A stretch of DNA of 45,399 nt from Sulfurimonas sp. (lineage in GTDB: Bacteria > Campylobacterota > Campylobacteria > Campylobacterales > Sulfurimonadaceae): positions 1 through 45,399 of the forward strand of contig JAQUFE010000019.1 in NCBI GenBank assembly GCA_028684815.1, in the 5' to 3' direction. Below the pieces are notes generated by a model that worked only from the letters and a program-made list of their open reading frames with translations, did no database searches and was not told where the DNA came from. A program made the position numbers and the translations under genes. This document shows positions 1 to 8,039 of this stretch, in pieces; positions within the stretch are counted from its first letter, which is position 1; each line of letters begins with the position of its first letter.

Positions 1-51
1 TGTATTATAATTCAGGTATGTATCAGTTCCAACGCAGAGCATTGGAACTAG
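1..51. repeat. Partial copy of composite palindromic repeat (family A)
   Basis: Bases 25-51 read agttccaacgcagagcattg and onward to ctag. They equal the reverse complement of the left arm of the composite repeat at 28474-28557 and nearly that at 33434-33517. The bases before position 25 also resemble the AT-rich centre of that composite (ataa-tcag-tat pattern), so the copy probably continues beyond the window edge. The open frame ending at 110 runs through this repeat and is therefore not called as a gene. Confidence 0.75.
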
Positions 52-167
52 TGAGTGAAAATATTAAAGCTTTGCATAATGAAGTTTATGGTGGGAATGA
101 CATTGGTTAGTGTTTCTAGGAGTATCGCGATTGAATCTGTTGCCAATATTTAAAAAGTACTAAACTC

Positions 168-950
168 TTACGACCAACTATGAAGATGGTAGTGTTTATG
201 TTTTACATCTTCGTGATTATGTTTATGCTTATGGACTAATTGGGCTTTTATGAGCGTTGGCATATCATCTAGTAGTGCTTCTACACTTGCGTCATAAATT
301 ATCTCATGATTAGCACCTATAACTATAGCCCTATCTGCTAACTCCTTCACTAAACTAATGTTGTGAGTTGAGATAAGGGCTGTGACATCTAGTGAGTCCA
401 AAAACTCTACTAGCCAGCCTGTTGTTGGCGGGTCTAGATGCGCTGTTGGTTCATCTAGTAGTAAGACCTCAGGTTCTACGCAAAGCAGAGATGCTAAAAG
501 GACTTTTTGTTTTTCTCCACCGCTGAGTGAGAGAGGACTTGACTTTAAAATACTCTCTATCTCAAACATTTTTGCGTAGTGATGCACTCTCTCCTCTACG
601 CTATCAAAGCCAAAATGCTTCAGTCCAAAAGCTATCTCATCATAAACACTTGGATTAAAAAGCATAGAAGATGGGTCTTGCATCGCAAGGCAGATGCTTT
701 TTCTAAAATCTTTTGAGTTTGCTTTTAGGTATTTTTTATTTACAAGACTCTCTTTAAAGTAAAACTCTCCACTTTTTGCATAAAGAAGTCCATTTAAAAG
801 CTTAAGTAGTGTTGATTTTCCTGAGCCATTTATACCAAGTAGAAGTACTTTCTCGCCCTTATCTATCTTAAAACTAATATCTTTTAAAACTTCTATTGTC
901 TTTAGTTGAAAATCTTGGTAGCTGTAAGAGAGATTTTTACACTCAATCAT
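168..950 (-). CDS. nikO: Energy-coupling factor nickel/cobalt transporter ATP-binding protein
   Basis: Cytoplasmic ATPase that should power metal import through the NikM/NikQ membrane complex. In 260 residues it shows a Walker A motif (GINGSGKST, about 39-47), an ABC signature (LSGGEKQK, about 143), a Walker B motif (VLLLDEPTAHLD, about 160-171) and an H-loop (STHN). The C-terminal tail of roughly 20 residues carries eight histidines, which suggests metal binding or storage. It is the last gene of the operon and its start overlaps the nikQ end by 8 bases. Its neighbours, rather than its own sequence, favour nickel over cobalt. The CbiO family assignment is firm; the metal is inferred. Confidence 0.9.
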   Translation of the reverse strand: MIECKNLSYSYQDFQLKTIEVLKDISFKIDKGEKVLLLGINGSGKSTLLKLLNGLLYAKSGEFYFKESLVNKKYLKANSKDFRKSICLAMQDPSSMLFNPSVYDEIAFGLKHFGFDSVEERVHHYAKMFEIESILKSSPLSLSGGEKQKVLLASLLCVEPEVLLLDEPTAHLDPPTTGWLVEFLDSLDVTALISTHNISLVKELADRAIVIGANHEIIYDASVEALLDDMPTLIKAQLVHKHKHNHEDVKHKHYHLHSWS

Positions 951-1497
951 CTATTAGTCCTCTTGAGCGTAGTCCCATGCTTTGCTCACTTGATTTATGG
1001 AGCATTGTAGCGAAAAGAGTTATTAAAAGTGGTTGGAGCTGTTTTTTTGTAATCTTCATACTCAGCGATGCTCCTCTGCTTTTGAGCCCTTCATAGTAAC
1101 TTTGTAACATATTTTTAAGCAGTATGATTTGTGCGTAGGTAAAACCATATAAAATGACTAAAACCTTGCTAAACTCTAGTGCTTTGTGCAAGTTTATTCG
1201 TCTAACGAGAGTAAATGTAAGTAGCGTAATCGCAAAAGCTCTAAGGTTTATAAGAACAAGAGCAAAAATATCTACAGGAGTAAAAAAGCTATAGATTATG
1301 TAAGATAGTGAGATGCTAAGATTAAAAAGAGCGATGACAAGTAGTGCTTTTGTAAAGATTTTAAACCTAGCTTTGCCTCCAAGTGCCATTGTAATGAAGA
1401 TGCTAAAGAGCATAATGTATTCATTATGGACAAAGCCTAAAGTTATTACCACAGCTAGATAGACAAATAACCAAGCTCTATCACTCACCAAAAACAC
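943..1497 (-). CDS. nikQ: Energy-coupling factor transporter transmembrane (T) component, CbiQ/NikQ type
   Basis: Integral membrane T-component that couples ATP hydrolysis by NikO to the substrate-binding subunit NikM. The first half is strongly hydrophobic, with several likely membrane helices. Two Arg-Gly coupling motifs typical of EcfT/CbiQ proteins appear near the C-terminus (LKSRG and LRSRG), about 35 residues apart. At 184 residues it is shorter than the usual 220-260 for CbiQ, with the C-terminus ending just after the second motif. It overlaps nikM by 17 bases and nikO by 8 bases, indicating translational coupling. Confidence 0.85.
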   Translation of the reverse strand: MFLVSDRAWLFVYLAVVITLGFVHNEYIMLFSIFITMALGGKARFKIFTKALLVIALFNLSISLSYIIYSFFTPVDIFALVLINLRAFAITLLTFTLVRRINLHKALEFSKVLVILYGFTYAQIILLKNMLQSYYEGLKSRGASLSMKITKKQLQPLLITLFATMLHKSSEQSMGLRSRGLIDD

Positions 1498-2122
1498 TCC
1501 TAAACTGAGTTCGTAAAAACTTTACACTACTTAGTGTAACTAAACCCTCAATTATAGCTATAAAAATGTGTGGAATAACTACAGATGGAAGCGTAACGCT
1601 AAGTCCAAAAGGAAAGTAGAGTGGAGTTCCATCAACAGATGCTACAAGTGGTTGGATGCCAAGAACAATAGCGATTATGATTGATGGGAAAAATATGCTT
1701 GTCCAACCAGCCATAAAGATAGCTATGTTTTTTGAGCGATATGCAAAGAGTTTATAAAACCAGTAAGAGCTAAAACTTCCTACAAATGCCATCGCTATGA
1801 TATTTATAGGGTATGAAGTGATGCCTCCTTCTCCAAACAAAAGTGCTTGAATGAGCAAAACCAAAGAGATAGAACTAAAAGCTATCCATGGCCCAAAAAG
1901 TAGAGATATTATGGCTATTCCACTTAGATGCATAGTAGTTCCGCCAGGGAAGGGGATGGCTATTAGCATCATCACAAAAGAGATGGCACTAACTCCTGCA
2001 ATAAGAGGAATCTTCTCTGCATCTAGGTCTATTTTTTTGTATGCGATTGCCAAAAGTGCTGCACCGATGGCAATAGAGGGGATATATGTTTGAGGTGATA
2101 TAAAGCCATCAGGTATATGCAC
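1481..2122 (-). CDS. nikM: Nickel/cobalt ECF transporter substrate-specific component (CbiM/NikM)
   Basis: Substrate-capturing membrane subunit of a group I ECF metal transporter. The protein starts MHIPDGFISP, the hallmark N-terminus of CbiM/NikM in which the extreme N-terminal residues including His2 coordinate the metal. The internal segment GGTTMHLSG (about residue 65) would supply a further His ligand. It is 213 residues with about six membrane helices. The start is fixed by the MHIPDG motif. The next gene upstream ends 9 bases before it. Nickel is preferred as substrate because DUF4198-type nikK and nikL lie in the same operon; cobalt remains possible. Confidence 0.9.
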   Translation of the reverse strand: MHIPDGFISPQTYIPSIAIGAALLAIAYKKIDLDAEKIPLIAGVSAISFVMMLIAIPFPGGTTMHLSGIAIISLLFGPWIAFSSISLVLLIQALLFGEGGITSYPINIIAMAFVGSFSSYWFYKLFAYRSKNIAIFMAGWTSIFFPSIIIAIVLGIQPLVASVDGTPLYFPFGLSVTLPSVVIPHIFIAIIEGLVTLSSVKFLRTQFRSVFGE

Positions 2123-2131
2123 TTTGACTTC

Positions 2132-3103
2132 TTAAAAGAGTGCGCTAAATGTAAATAGAAGTCTATAATCCTCTTTACCCTCAGCGCCCTGTTGTAGATT
2201 TTCTTCATTTAGATTTGTCCATGTTGGAACTTTGACACCAACTGCAACGGATGTAGTTTTGTAAGAGAGTCTTGCTCCTGGAGTTAGATATATCATCTCG
2301 CCACCTGTTGCTTCAGCTCCGCTACCATTTTCTATATCTCGCCCAAGATACATATAATTTGCTTCCATAATAAAGTCAAAGCGTAATTTGTTCGCTGGTT
2401 TTGAGTAGAGCATATAAACTAAAGCAGTATTAACCCTCACTTCATCTCCAAAGCGCACCTTAGAGCCATCACTATATGTTTCTTCTAGAAATCTATTATA
2501 TGACATATCTCCTACTAGAGTCCAGTCATTTCCAAACCATTTTGTAGCACTAACTCCAAACATAAAAGATGGCTTTCCAAAACCAGTTTGCATACCTGGA
2601 TCTATGAGCGTGCCATCGGGCATTGTTGCATTTGATTTTCCTGTTGGCAGGGTAAAGCTAAACGATGTTGTAAAGTGCCAATCTTGCATATCATCTAAAC
2701 TTTCATTGCTTGGAGTAAGCATCAGACCATCATCGTATTTCATGCCTAAAACAAACTGAAATGAGATATCGTGAAAGCCAGATGTTTTAAAAGCGTCATC
2801 CTGAGTTTTTGTATAGTAAGGAACAAACATATAGGCACTAAAATAAGAACTAAACCCATAACCAAGACCATATGTAAAATATTCACTTGACTCGGCTTCT
2901 CCGTCTCTTGCATGAGTGTATGTTTTGTACTTTGCATGATCAACTTTCATATACCCAAGCAAAGAGCCCTCTGGCAGAGTGGCAGATGAAGTTGTCTCAA
3001 GTGGTGCACCAGGGCCTTCTACTCCTGCTAAACTGATAGATGGGACTCCATGATGTGCGAAGAGAGTCGTTGTGAGTGCTAAAAGCATACTATATTTTTT
3101 CAT
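2132..3103 (-). CDS. Predicted outer-membrane beta-barrel protein of the nickel operon
   Basis: A 323-residue exported protein. An N-terminal signal peptide (KKYSMLLALTTTLFA) is followed by a mature start AHHGVPS. The remainder is rich in alternating aromatic and polar strands (for example YFTYGLGYGFSSYFSAYMF) and ends in phenylalanine, which suits a barrel. It resembles proteins annotated as MetA-pathway/phenol-degradation-type or transporter-like outer-membrane proteins. It sits between nikL (14-base overlap) and nikM (9-base gap), so it is probably a metal-specific outer-membrane channel or sensor for the same uptake route. The beta-barrel and operon membership rest on sequence; the channel role is inferred. 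Confidence 0.65.
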   Translation of the reverse strand: MKKYSMLLALTTTLFAHHGVPSISLAGVEGPGAPLETTSSATLPEGSLLGYMKVDHAKYKTYTHARDGEAESSEYFTYGLGYGFSSYFSAYMFVPYYTKTQDDAFKTSGFHDISFQFVLGMKYDDGLMLTPSNESLDDMQDWHFTTSFSFTLPTGKSNATMPDGTLIDPGMQTGFGKPSFMFGVSATKWFGNDWTLVGDMSYNRFLEETYSDGSKVRFGDEVRVNTALVYMLYSKPANKLRFDFIMEANYMYLGRDIENGSGAEATGGEMIYLTPGARLSYKTTSVAVGVKVPTWTNLNEENLQQGAEGKEDYRLLFTFSALF

Positions 3104-3515
3104 TTTTCTTATCCTTTTTTTTAATGTATATTAGTCCAAAAATCCCTAGAAGTATCATGATACCTATGAGCGTTTTTGTAAATGTATTGTTGCTATTTAC
3201 ATCCACTGGTACTAGCATATTTTCATCAACTTCTATGTCAACAATTTTCCCGTGACCATCCTCAGAAAATGCTTTTACTCTCCATTTCCCTCCAGTATTT
3301 GGTAAAAAAGATACTCGTGAATATGCATCCGTTCTACCAACAGCAAATGGAATCTCGCTACTTGGCGCATAAACCTCATAATTTTGAAATGAGAAGTCTT
3401 CCTTTTGTGAAAAAGAAAAGGAGACAACTACACTCTGTTCCTTCGAGACACTATGCATAAGGTTATGAGAAAAAAGCAGAGTTGCAAATACAACTAGTAA
3501 AGAGATTATCTTCAT
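3090..3515 (-). CDS. nikL: NikL-like accessory protein of nickel ECF transporter
   Basis: A 141-residue protein with a signal peptide (MKIISLLVVFATLLFS), a mature N-terminus beginning HNLMHSV, and a small beta-rich periplasmic domain that looks like a carboxypeptidase-regulatory or DUF4198-like fold. A C-terminal membrane helix (TLIGIMILLGIFGLIYI, about 114-130) is followed by a lysine-rich cytoplasmic tail. This architecture and the order nikK-nikL-nikM-Q-O match the NikKLMQO type of nickel transporter, in which NikK and NikL replace the small membrane subunit NikN. It overlaps nikK by 4 bases and the barrel gene by 14. Confidence 0.65.
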   Translation of the reverse strand: MKIISLLVVFATLLFSHNLMHSVSKEQSVVVSFSFSQKEDFSFQNYEVYAPSSEIPFAVGRTDAYSRVSFLPNTGGKWRVKAFSEDGHGKIVDIEVDENMLVPVDVNSNNTFTKTLIGIMILLGIFGLIYIKKKDKKNEKI

Positions 3516-4168
3516 TTTAAAACTTTTATATTTAGTGTGCTAGAGTGTATAATCTCATCACTTTTAATACCGTCATCTTTAAGTGTCAGAGATGCTTTTA
3601 TATTTTGAAGTCCAGCTTCTTGGATTCGTATATTTATCCTTCCATCTTTATCGCTAACACCTCTAACCTTGTCTGAATAGGCTACACTTACGCTAGGTAT
3701 AGCTTTACCATCATAAGTAACTAACAACCTCGCTTTATCTCCTACTTTTATATTAGAGAGTTTATTAGTTAGACTTAACTCTAGCCCTTTGTTGAAAATT
3801 TGCCCAGAGTCATCACTATTTATCCTTTTAACAGACTCTATACTCTTGAAGCTACTTATTGCCATCTTAGTCTCATCTTTTGATTGTTTTTTTGTGCCAT
3901 AGGGTGTTTTTGTATAGTAGGCTTCATTCAAGATTACAAAGAGTGTGTCGCATTTAGCACTAAGTTCCTTGCTCTGGACCTCAAAAATATCTGAATTTGC
4001 AGAGCAAAAAACCTTATTGATATCCTCTTTCTTTATCTCTTTTTCTTCGCCATGTGAATCTTTCATGTGCATATGTCCGCAGTGAAGGACTTGTGCATCA
4101 TCTATCCACATATCATGAGCGAAGAGAGATAAGATAAGTACCTGTGTTATTATTATTTTTTTTATCAT
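3512..4168 (-). CDS. nikK: Periplasmic DUF4198-family nickel-uptake protein (NikK-like)
   Basis: A 218-residue exported protein. The start at 4168 (MIKKIIITQVLILSLFA) is preferred over an in-frame ATG at 4201 because it gives a clean signal peptide. The predicted mature protein begins HDMWIDD, the pattern typical of DUF4198 proteins, and a further His-rich stretch (HCGHMHMKDSHG) follows at about residues 30-41. A C-terminal beta-sandwich domain (about 130-218) would be expected. DUF4198 proteins are associated with NikM-type transporters, so it may deliver or gate nickel on the periplasmic side. It is the first gene of the operon, opposite the transposase-like gene. Confidence 0.75.
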   Translation of the reverse strand: MIKKIIITQVLILSLFAHDMWIDDAQVLHCGHMHMKDSHGEEKEIKKEDINKVFCSANSDIFEVQSKELSAKCDTLFVILNEAYYTKTPYGTKKQSKDETKMAISSFKSIESVKRINSDDSGQIFNKGLELSLTNKLSNIKVGDKARLLVTYDGKAIPSVSVAYSDKVRGVSDKDGRINIRIQEAGLQNIKASLTLKDDGIKSDEIIHSSTLNIKVLK

Positions 4169-4229
4169 GGCGAGATTATGGGATATATATGTTAAAATCA
4201 TTCTAAAAAAAAGGTTATCTTATCTAAAT
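4169..4229. promoter_or_regulatory. Divergent promoter region between nikK and the transposase-like gene
   Basis: Only 61 bases separate the preferred starts of two divergent genes, so both promoters must sit here or inside the flanking coding sequence. The interval is AT-rich, with a tatatatg block near 4184-4191 and an A-tract near 4204-4211. No convincing metal-regulator operator palindrome was found by eye. Confidence 0.4.
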
Positions 4230-4928
4230 ATGGAACAAGAAGTATGTTTTTACTGTAATTGCAGGCTATATCAGCTTAAAAATAGGATGGTAAAATGCTC
4301 TTCATGTGCAAAAAAGTATAGCCTTTTAAAACTACAACGCGATTTTGATGTGCTAGATGCATTCATAGACTCGGCTACAGCAAAAGCGTGTGCTACAAAA
4401 CTAAACCTTAGTTACCAAGTAGTTTTTAATAGATATGAGCATATAAGAAAGCTACTTATTCGCCATTCACATGACTATTATGAGTACAAAAGAGAGAGGC
4501 TAGATGAGTTTGAAGAGTATATGTATATCTGTAAAAGTAAAAAAAAAGATTACACTAGCATCATAGAGTCACAAAATTTCGTGACTTTTGCATATCAGGA
4601 AAAAGTATATAATTTTTTACTTCCATCTTTAAAGAGGTTTCAAACTAAAGTTGACTCAAAAAGCTTAGAAATATCAAGTGGCAATGAGTTCAAAAAATTC
4701 ATGTTAACCAACCGAATATCTAAACTAAAAACTATTGAAAGTACAATTACAAAATTTTGGAGTTTTTTTGAAAGGTTTATAACACCATATAAGGGTGTAA
4801 AAAGTGAATATTTTTTGAGCTATTTAAAAGAAGCAGAGTTTAAATTTAACTATACAAAAAAAGAGCAAAAAGAAATTTTGCTTTATCTGTGGAGATTGCA
4901 ATCTACTCCTAAGAAACTTATATTTTAA
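4230..4928 (+). CDS. IS1595-like transposase-derived protein, apparently catalytically inactive
   Basis: A 232-residue protein (start taken at MEQEVCF; an upstream in-frame ATG at 4167 would run into nikK). It has an N-terminal zinc ribbon (CFYC then CSSC), a probable helix-turn-helix (about 50-75) and a C-terminal region resembling the ISXO2/IS1595 DDE domain. A DEFEEY segment matches the first catalytic Asp region. TKFWSFFERFITPYKGVKSE and the following LKEAEFKFNY match the family's FWS and KE.E.R.N blocks. The second catalytic Asp block is not recognisable, and the usual N-x-I-E before FWS reads S-T-I-T. No terminal inverted repeats were seen. It may be a domesticated DNA-binding protein, possibly a regulator. 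Family resemblance is moderate, and function is unknown. Confidence 0.6.
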   Translation: MEQEVCFYCNCRLYQLKNRMVKCSSCAKKYSLLKLQRDFDVLDAFIDSATAKACATKLNLSYQVVFNRYEHIRKLLIRHSHDYYEYKRERLDEFEEYMYICKSKKKDYTSIIESQNFVTFAYQEKVYNFLLPSLKRFQTKVDSKSLEISSGNEFKKFMLTNRISKLKTIESTITKFWSFFERFITPYKGVKSEYFLSYLKEAEFKFNYTKKEQKEILLYLWRLQSTPKKLIF

Positions 4929-5011
4929 AAGCAGCTTTTATATTGTTAATGATTTTTTTGATTAAATAGAGGGTTTAATGAATTGAATGTTCTGAAGAAG
5001 TATTAAATCGG

Positions 5012-5032
5012 ATCCTGAATCAAGTTCAGGAT
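5012..5032. repeat. Short palindrome (family B repeat region)
   Basis: An 8-base perfect stem (atcctgaa / ttcaggat) flanks a 5-base loop. It is followed by gac and further copies of related short motifs. There is no T-tract, so it is not a classical terminator. It belongs to the same non-coding cluster as the repeats at 5069-5180. Confidence 0.7.
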
Positions 5033-5068
5033 GACAGCTTGTTTGTTCGGAATGATGGTTTGTTTGTT

Positions 5069-5180
5069 CAGTATGACGCGAGTCTTGTCATTCCGTGCTT
5101 GACACGGAATCTAGTTTATGGCTTAATCATCAGTATGACGCATGTCCCGCCATTCCGTGCTTGACACGGAATCTAGTTTA
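5069..5180. repeat. Tandem pair of palindromic interspersed repeats (family B)
   Basis: Two copies of a unit starting cagtatgacgc and ending ggaatctagttta, offset by 62 bases (about 5069-5118 and 5131-5180). Each contains the perfect hairpin attccgtg-cttga-cacggaat (5090-5110 and 5152-5172). Similar palindromes are common interspersed repeats in many bacterial genomes. The cluster lies just past the aat stop codon, between convergent genes. Translations through this region are artefacts of the repeat. Confidence 0.85.
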
Positions 5181-5184
5181 TTGA

Positions 5185-5868
5185 TTAATGAGGGGGTTCT
5201 ATTTTCCATATATTATCAATATGACGCATATTTGATTTTTTTAACATTTGCAAGAAAAGCTCTCTTGAGACCTCTTTTGCACCTAAGCTTTTTAGATGCT
5301 CTGTTGGAACTTGAGCGTCAATAAAATCAAAACCCCACTCTTTTAAATGTTTAACTAAAATTGCAAATGCTGACTTAGATGCGTCGCTTTTATGGCTAAA
5401 CATAGACTCCCCACAAAAAACTCCACCAACAACGACACCATAAAGCCCTCCAACTAACTTCCCCTCATAATAAGTCTCAACAGAGTGCGCTAAACCTAAG
5501 TGATGTAGTTCCTCGTAAGCTTCTATGATTTCCTCTTGTATCCAAGTATCTTCTTGAGATTTTCGTGGAGTTTTTGCACAGTGCATCATTACATCTCTAA
5601 AATTTGTATCAAATCTATACTCATACTTTTTCATACTTTTTTTAAGTGATTTACTTAGTCTGAAATCATCTAACTCTAAGATAAGTCTAGGATTTGTTGA
5701 CCACCAGATAATGGGATCATTTTTGCTATACCATGGGAATATTCCGTTTTGATAGGCTCTAATGAGTCTTGAAGGATTTAGATCACCTCCCCACGCTACG
5801 ATGCCATCTTCGTTGGCATCTCTAGCATCTGGGAAGTCTAGAGTATATTTATTTAGCTTTGGAATCAT
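5185..5868 (-). CDS. aat: Leucyl/phenylalanyl-tRNA--protein transferase
   Basis: Cytoplasmic aminoacyl transferase that adds Leu or Phe from tRNA onto proteins with N-terminal Lys or Arg, creating a primary N-degron. At 227 residues it has the normal family length. Diagnostic blocks include GIFPWY (about 43), WWSTNPR (about 55), GLYGVVVGGVFCGESMFS (about 142-159) and FIDAQVPTEHL near the C-terminus. It overlaps the end of clpA by 20 bases and is downstream of clpS and clpA, so tagging enzyme, adaptor and unfoldase are co-transcribed. Confidence 0.95.
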   Translation of the reverse strand: MIPKLNKYTLDFPDARDANEDGIVAWGGDLNPSRLIRAYQNGIFPWYSKNDPIIWWSTNPRLILELDDFRLSKSLKKSMKKYEYRFDTNFRDVMMHCAKTPRKSQEDTWIQEEIIEAYEELHHLGLAHSVETYYEGKLVGGLYGVVVGGVFCGESMFSHKSDASKSAFAILVKHLKEWGFDFIDAQVPTEHLKSLGAKEVSRELFLQMLKKSNMRHIDNIWKIEPPH

Positions 5869-8038
5869 CTAGTTGTTTAAATCTTAGTATGAGCCTGTCT
5901 TTAGCGCCAACTTCAACCTTACCACCATTTTTTAGTTTACCAAAGAGGATTTCATCACTTAGTTTATTTGTGATGTTGTCTTGTATATATCTCTTTAGTG
6001 GTCTAGCTCCCATCTCTGCTGAGTAAGCACTTTTTGCTATAAGTTTTGTAGCATTATCTGAGATGCTAATAGTCACTTTTTTCTTTTTTAAGTCGCTATT
6101 TAACTCATCTATAAACTTCATAACTACGCGCTCAACCGTCTCGATGCTTAGTTGTTCAAACTCAACTATGGCATCTAGTCTGTTTCTAAATTCAGGAGTG
6201 AAAAAAGACTTTAACTCTTCATTTTTAGACATTGAGCTATCTTTGTTAAATCCCATAACGCCTCTCGCACTCGCCCCAATATTTGAGGTCATAATAAGTA
6301 TAACATTTTGAAAATCTGCCTTGTAACCGTTGTTGTCAGTTAGAGTTGCATTGTCCATGATTTGAAGTAAAATATTTACCAAATCAGGATGGGCTTTTTC
6401 TATCTCATCTAGCAGTAAAACAGTGTAAGGATGTTTCTTTATAACTTCGGTAAGTAGTCCACCTTGCTCATATCCAACATATCCTGGAGGTGCTCCAACT
6501 AGCCTTGAGAGAGCATGTTTTTCCATATATTCACTCATATCAAATCTCTCAAAATTAACGCCTAAAACCTTGCTTAGTGATACTGCAAGCTCAGTTTTAC
6601 CAACTCCTGTTGGGCCTGAGAAAAGAAATGAGGCTATTGGTTTGTTTGCTGGAGTGAGTCCTGCTTTAGAGATTTTTATAGCTTTTGCAACCTCTGCTAC
6701 GGCCCTGTCTTGCCCTATGACTTTTAGTTTTAGCTCGCTCTCTAAGTTTAGGAGCTCATTTGTCTCATCTTTACTTACTTTAGAGTTTGAGATGCCTACA
6801 ATTTTCGAGATGGTTTTTTCTATATCGTAAGCTGTTATTTTCCTATTTTTTTTGTTGCTCAAGTGAAAAGATGCAGCTGTTTCATCTATAATATCTATCG
6901 CCTTATCAGGTAAAAATCTATCTGTGATATATCTCTTTGACAGATCAACTGCACTCTTTAGTGCTTTTTGCGTATAAGTGACATTGTGATGCTCTTCGTA
7001 TTTACCTTTTAGACCTTGAAGTATCTTGTAGGTCACTTTTGCTGATGGCTCATCAATATCTACCTTAGAAAACCTTCTACTAAGTGCCTTGTCTTTTTCA
7101 AAACTGTTTCTATATTCTGCAAATGTTGTAGCGCCCATACATGTAAGCTCGCCAGATGCTAGAGCTGGTTTTAGCTGGTTTGCCGCGTCCATTGTTCCAC
7201 TAGTCGAACCTGCTCCTATTAGAGTGTGGATCTCATCTATAAAAAGGATTGCATTCGGATGTACTTTTAACTCATCCATCACGCCTTTTAGCCTTTTTTC
7301 AAAGTCGCCTCTATACTTTGTTCCAGCTAGCATCGCACTAAGGTCAAGTGCGAAAAGTTCAGCCTCTTTTATAATATCTGGTACATCCCCGCTTACGATG
7401 CTAAGAGCTAAGCCCTCAGCAATTGCAGTCTTTCCAACTCCAGCCTCACCAACTAAGATAGGATTGTTTTTTTTGCGTCTGCAAAGTATCTGAATGACTC
7501 TGTTTATCTCTTTATCTCGCCCAATTACAGGGTCGATTTTGCCATCTTTTGCTTTTTGAAGAAGATTTATAGAATATTTACTCAGATATGACTCATCGTT
7601 CTTAGTCTCTTTATCATCTCTGTGAGAGATGAGCTCTAAAATATCTAGTTTTGATATCCCGTGCTTTGTTAGAAGTGTGTAACTAAAACTCTTTTGTTCA
7701 TCAAAAATAGCTGCTAGTAAATCTCCAACATCTGCATTTTGCTGCTGCGCACTTTGAAGATGGATAATCATATTGTCAATGAGTCTTGAGAGCGCTACAG
7801 TCTCATAAGGATCTTGATCGATACTTAAAGGTAGAGGTTCTATGCTAGCTGCGATATAGATGCCAAGAGCCTCTTTCATCGCCTCAATATCTCCGCCACA
7901 AGCTCGTATGATGTCTGAGCCCTCTTTTGAGTTTAGTAGTATAAAAAAAACATGCTCGATTGTGAGATATTCATGTCTTAAACTTTTTGCATATAAAATT
8001 GATTTTTGAAATATATCATTTAAACTTGTACTTATCAT
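5849..8038 (-). CDS. clpA: ATP-dependent Clp protease ATP-binding subunit ClpA
   Basis: AAA+ unfoldase that feeds substrates to ClpP. The 729-residue protein has the Clp N-domain (ISTSLNDIFQKSILYAKSL at the start) and two AAA modules. The first Walker A is GEAGVGKT (about 197) with Walker B LFIDEIHTLIG; the second Walker A is GPTGVGKT (about 475) with Walker B VLLLDEIEKAH. The ClpP-docking loop that usually reads IGF or IGL appears here as MGF in the segment GVMGFNKDSS. No coiled-coil M-domain of the ClpB type is present. It lies one base downstream of clpS and overlaps aat. Confidence 0.95.
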   Translation of the reverse strand: MISTSLNDIFQKSILYAKSLRHEYLTIEHVFFILLNSKEGSDIIRACGGDIEAMKEALGIYIAASIEPLPLSIDQDPYETVALSRLIDNMIIHLQSAQQQNADVGDLLAAIFDEQKSFSYTLLTKHGISKLDILELISHRDDKETKNDESYLSKYSINLLQKAKDGKIDPVIGRDKEINRVIQILCRRKKNNPILVGEAGVGKTAIAEGLALSIVSGDVPDIIKEAELFALDLSAMLAGTKYRGDFEKRLKGVMDELKVHPNAILFIDEIHTLIGAGSTSGTMDAANQLKPALASGELTCMGATTFAEYRNSFEKDKALSRRFSKVDIDEPSAKVTYKILQGLKGKYEEHHNVTYTQKALKSAVDLSKRYITDRFLPDKAIDIIDETAASFHLSNKKNRKITAYDIEKTISKIVGISNSKVSKDETNELLNLESELKLKVIGQDRAVAEVAKAIKISKAGLTPANKPIASFLFSGPTGVGKTELAVSLSKVLGVNFERFDMSEYMEKHALSRLVGAPPGYVGYEQGGLLTEVIKKHPYTVLLLDEIEKAHPDLVNILLQIMDNATLTDNNGYKADFQNVILIMTSNIGASARGVMGFNKDSSMSKNEELKSFFTPEFRNRLDAIVEFEQLSIETVERVVMKFIDELNSDLKKKKVTISISDNATKLIAKSAYSAEMGARPLKRYIQDNITNKLSDEILFGKLKNGGKVEVGAKDRLILRFKQLDDSKAK

Positions 8039-8039
8039 T

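Noticed and set aside
3-110. Open frame at the left edge ending at TAG 108-110, possibly the C-terminus of a gene
   Set aside because: Bases 1-51 belong to repeat family A, so most of the frame is repeat sequence; no conserved protein ending was recognised.
5142-5324. Plus-strand frame running through the family B repeat and into aat
   Set aside because: It is a translation of the palindromic repeat followed by the antisense of aat.
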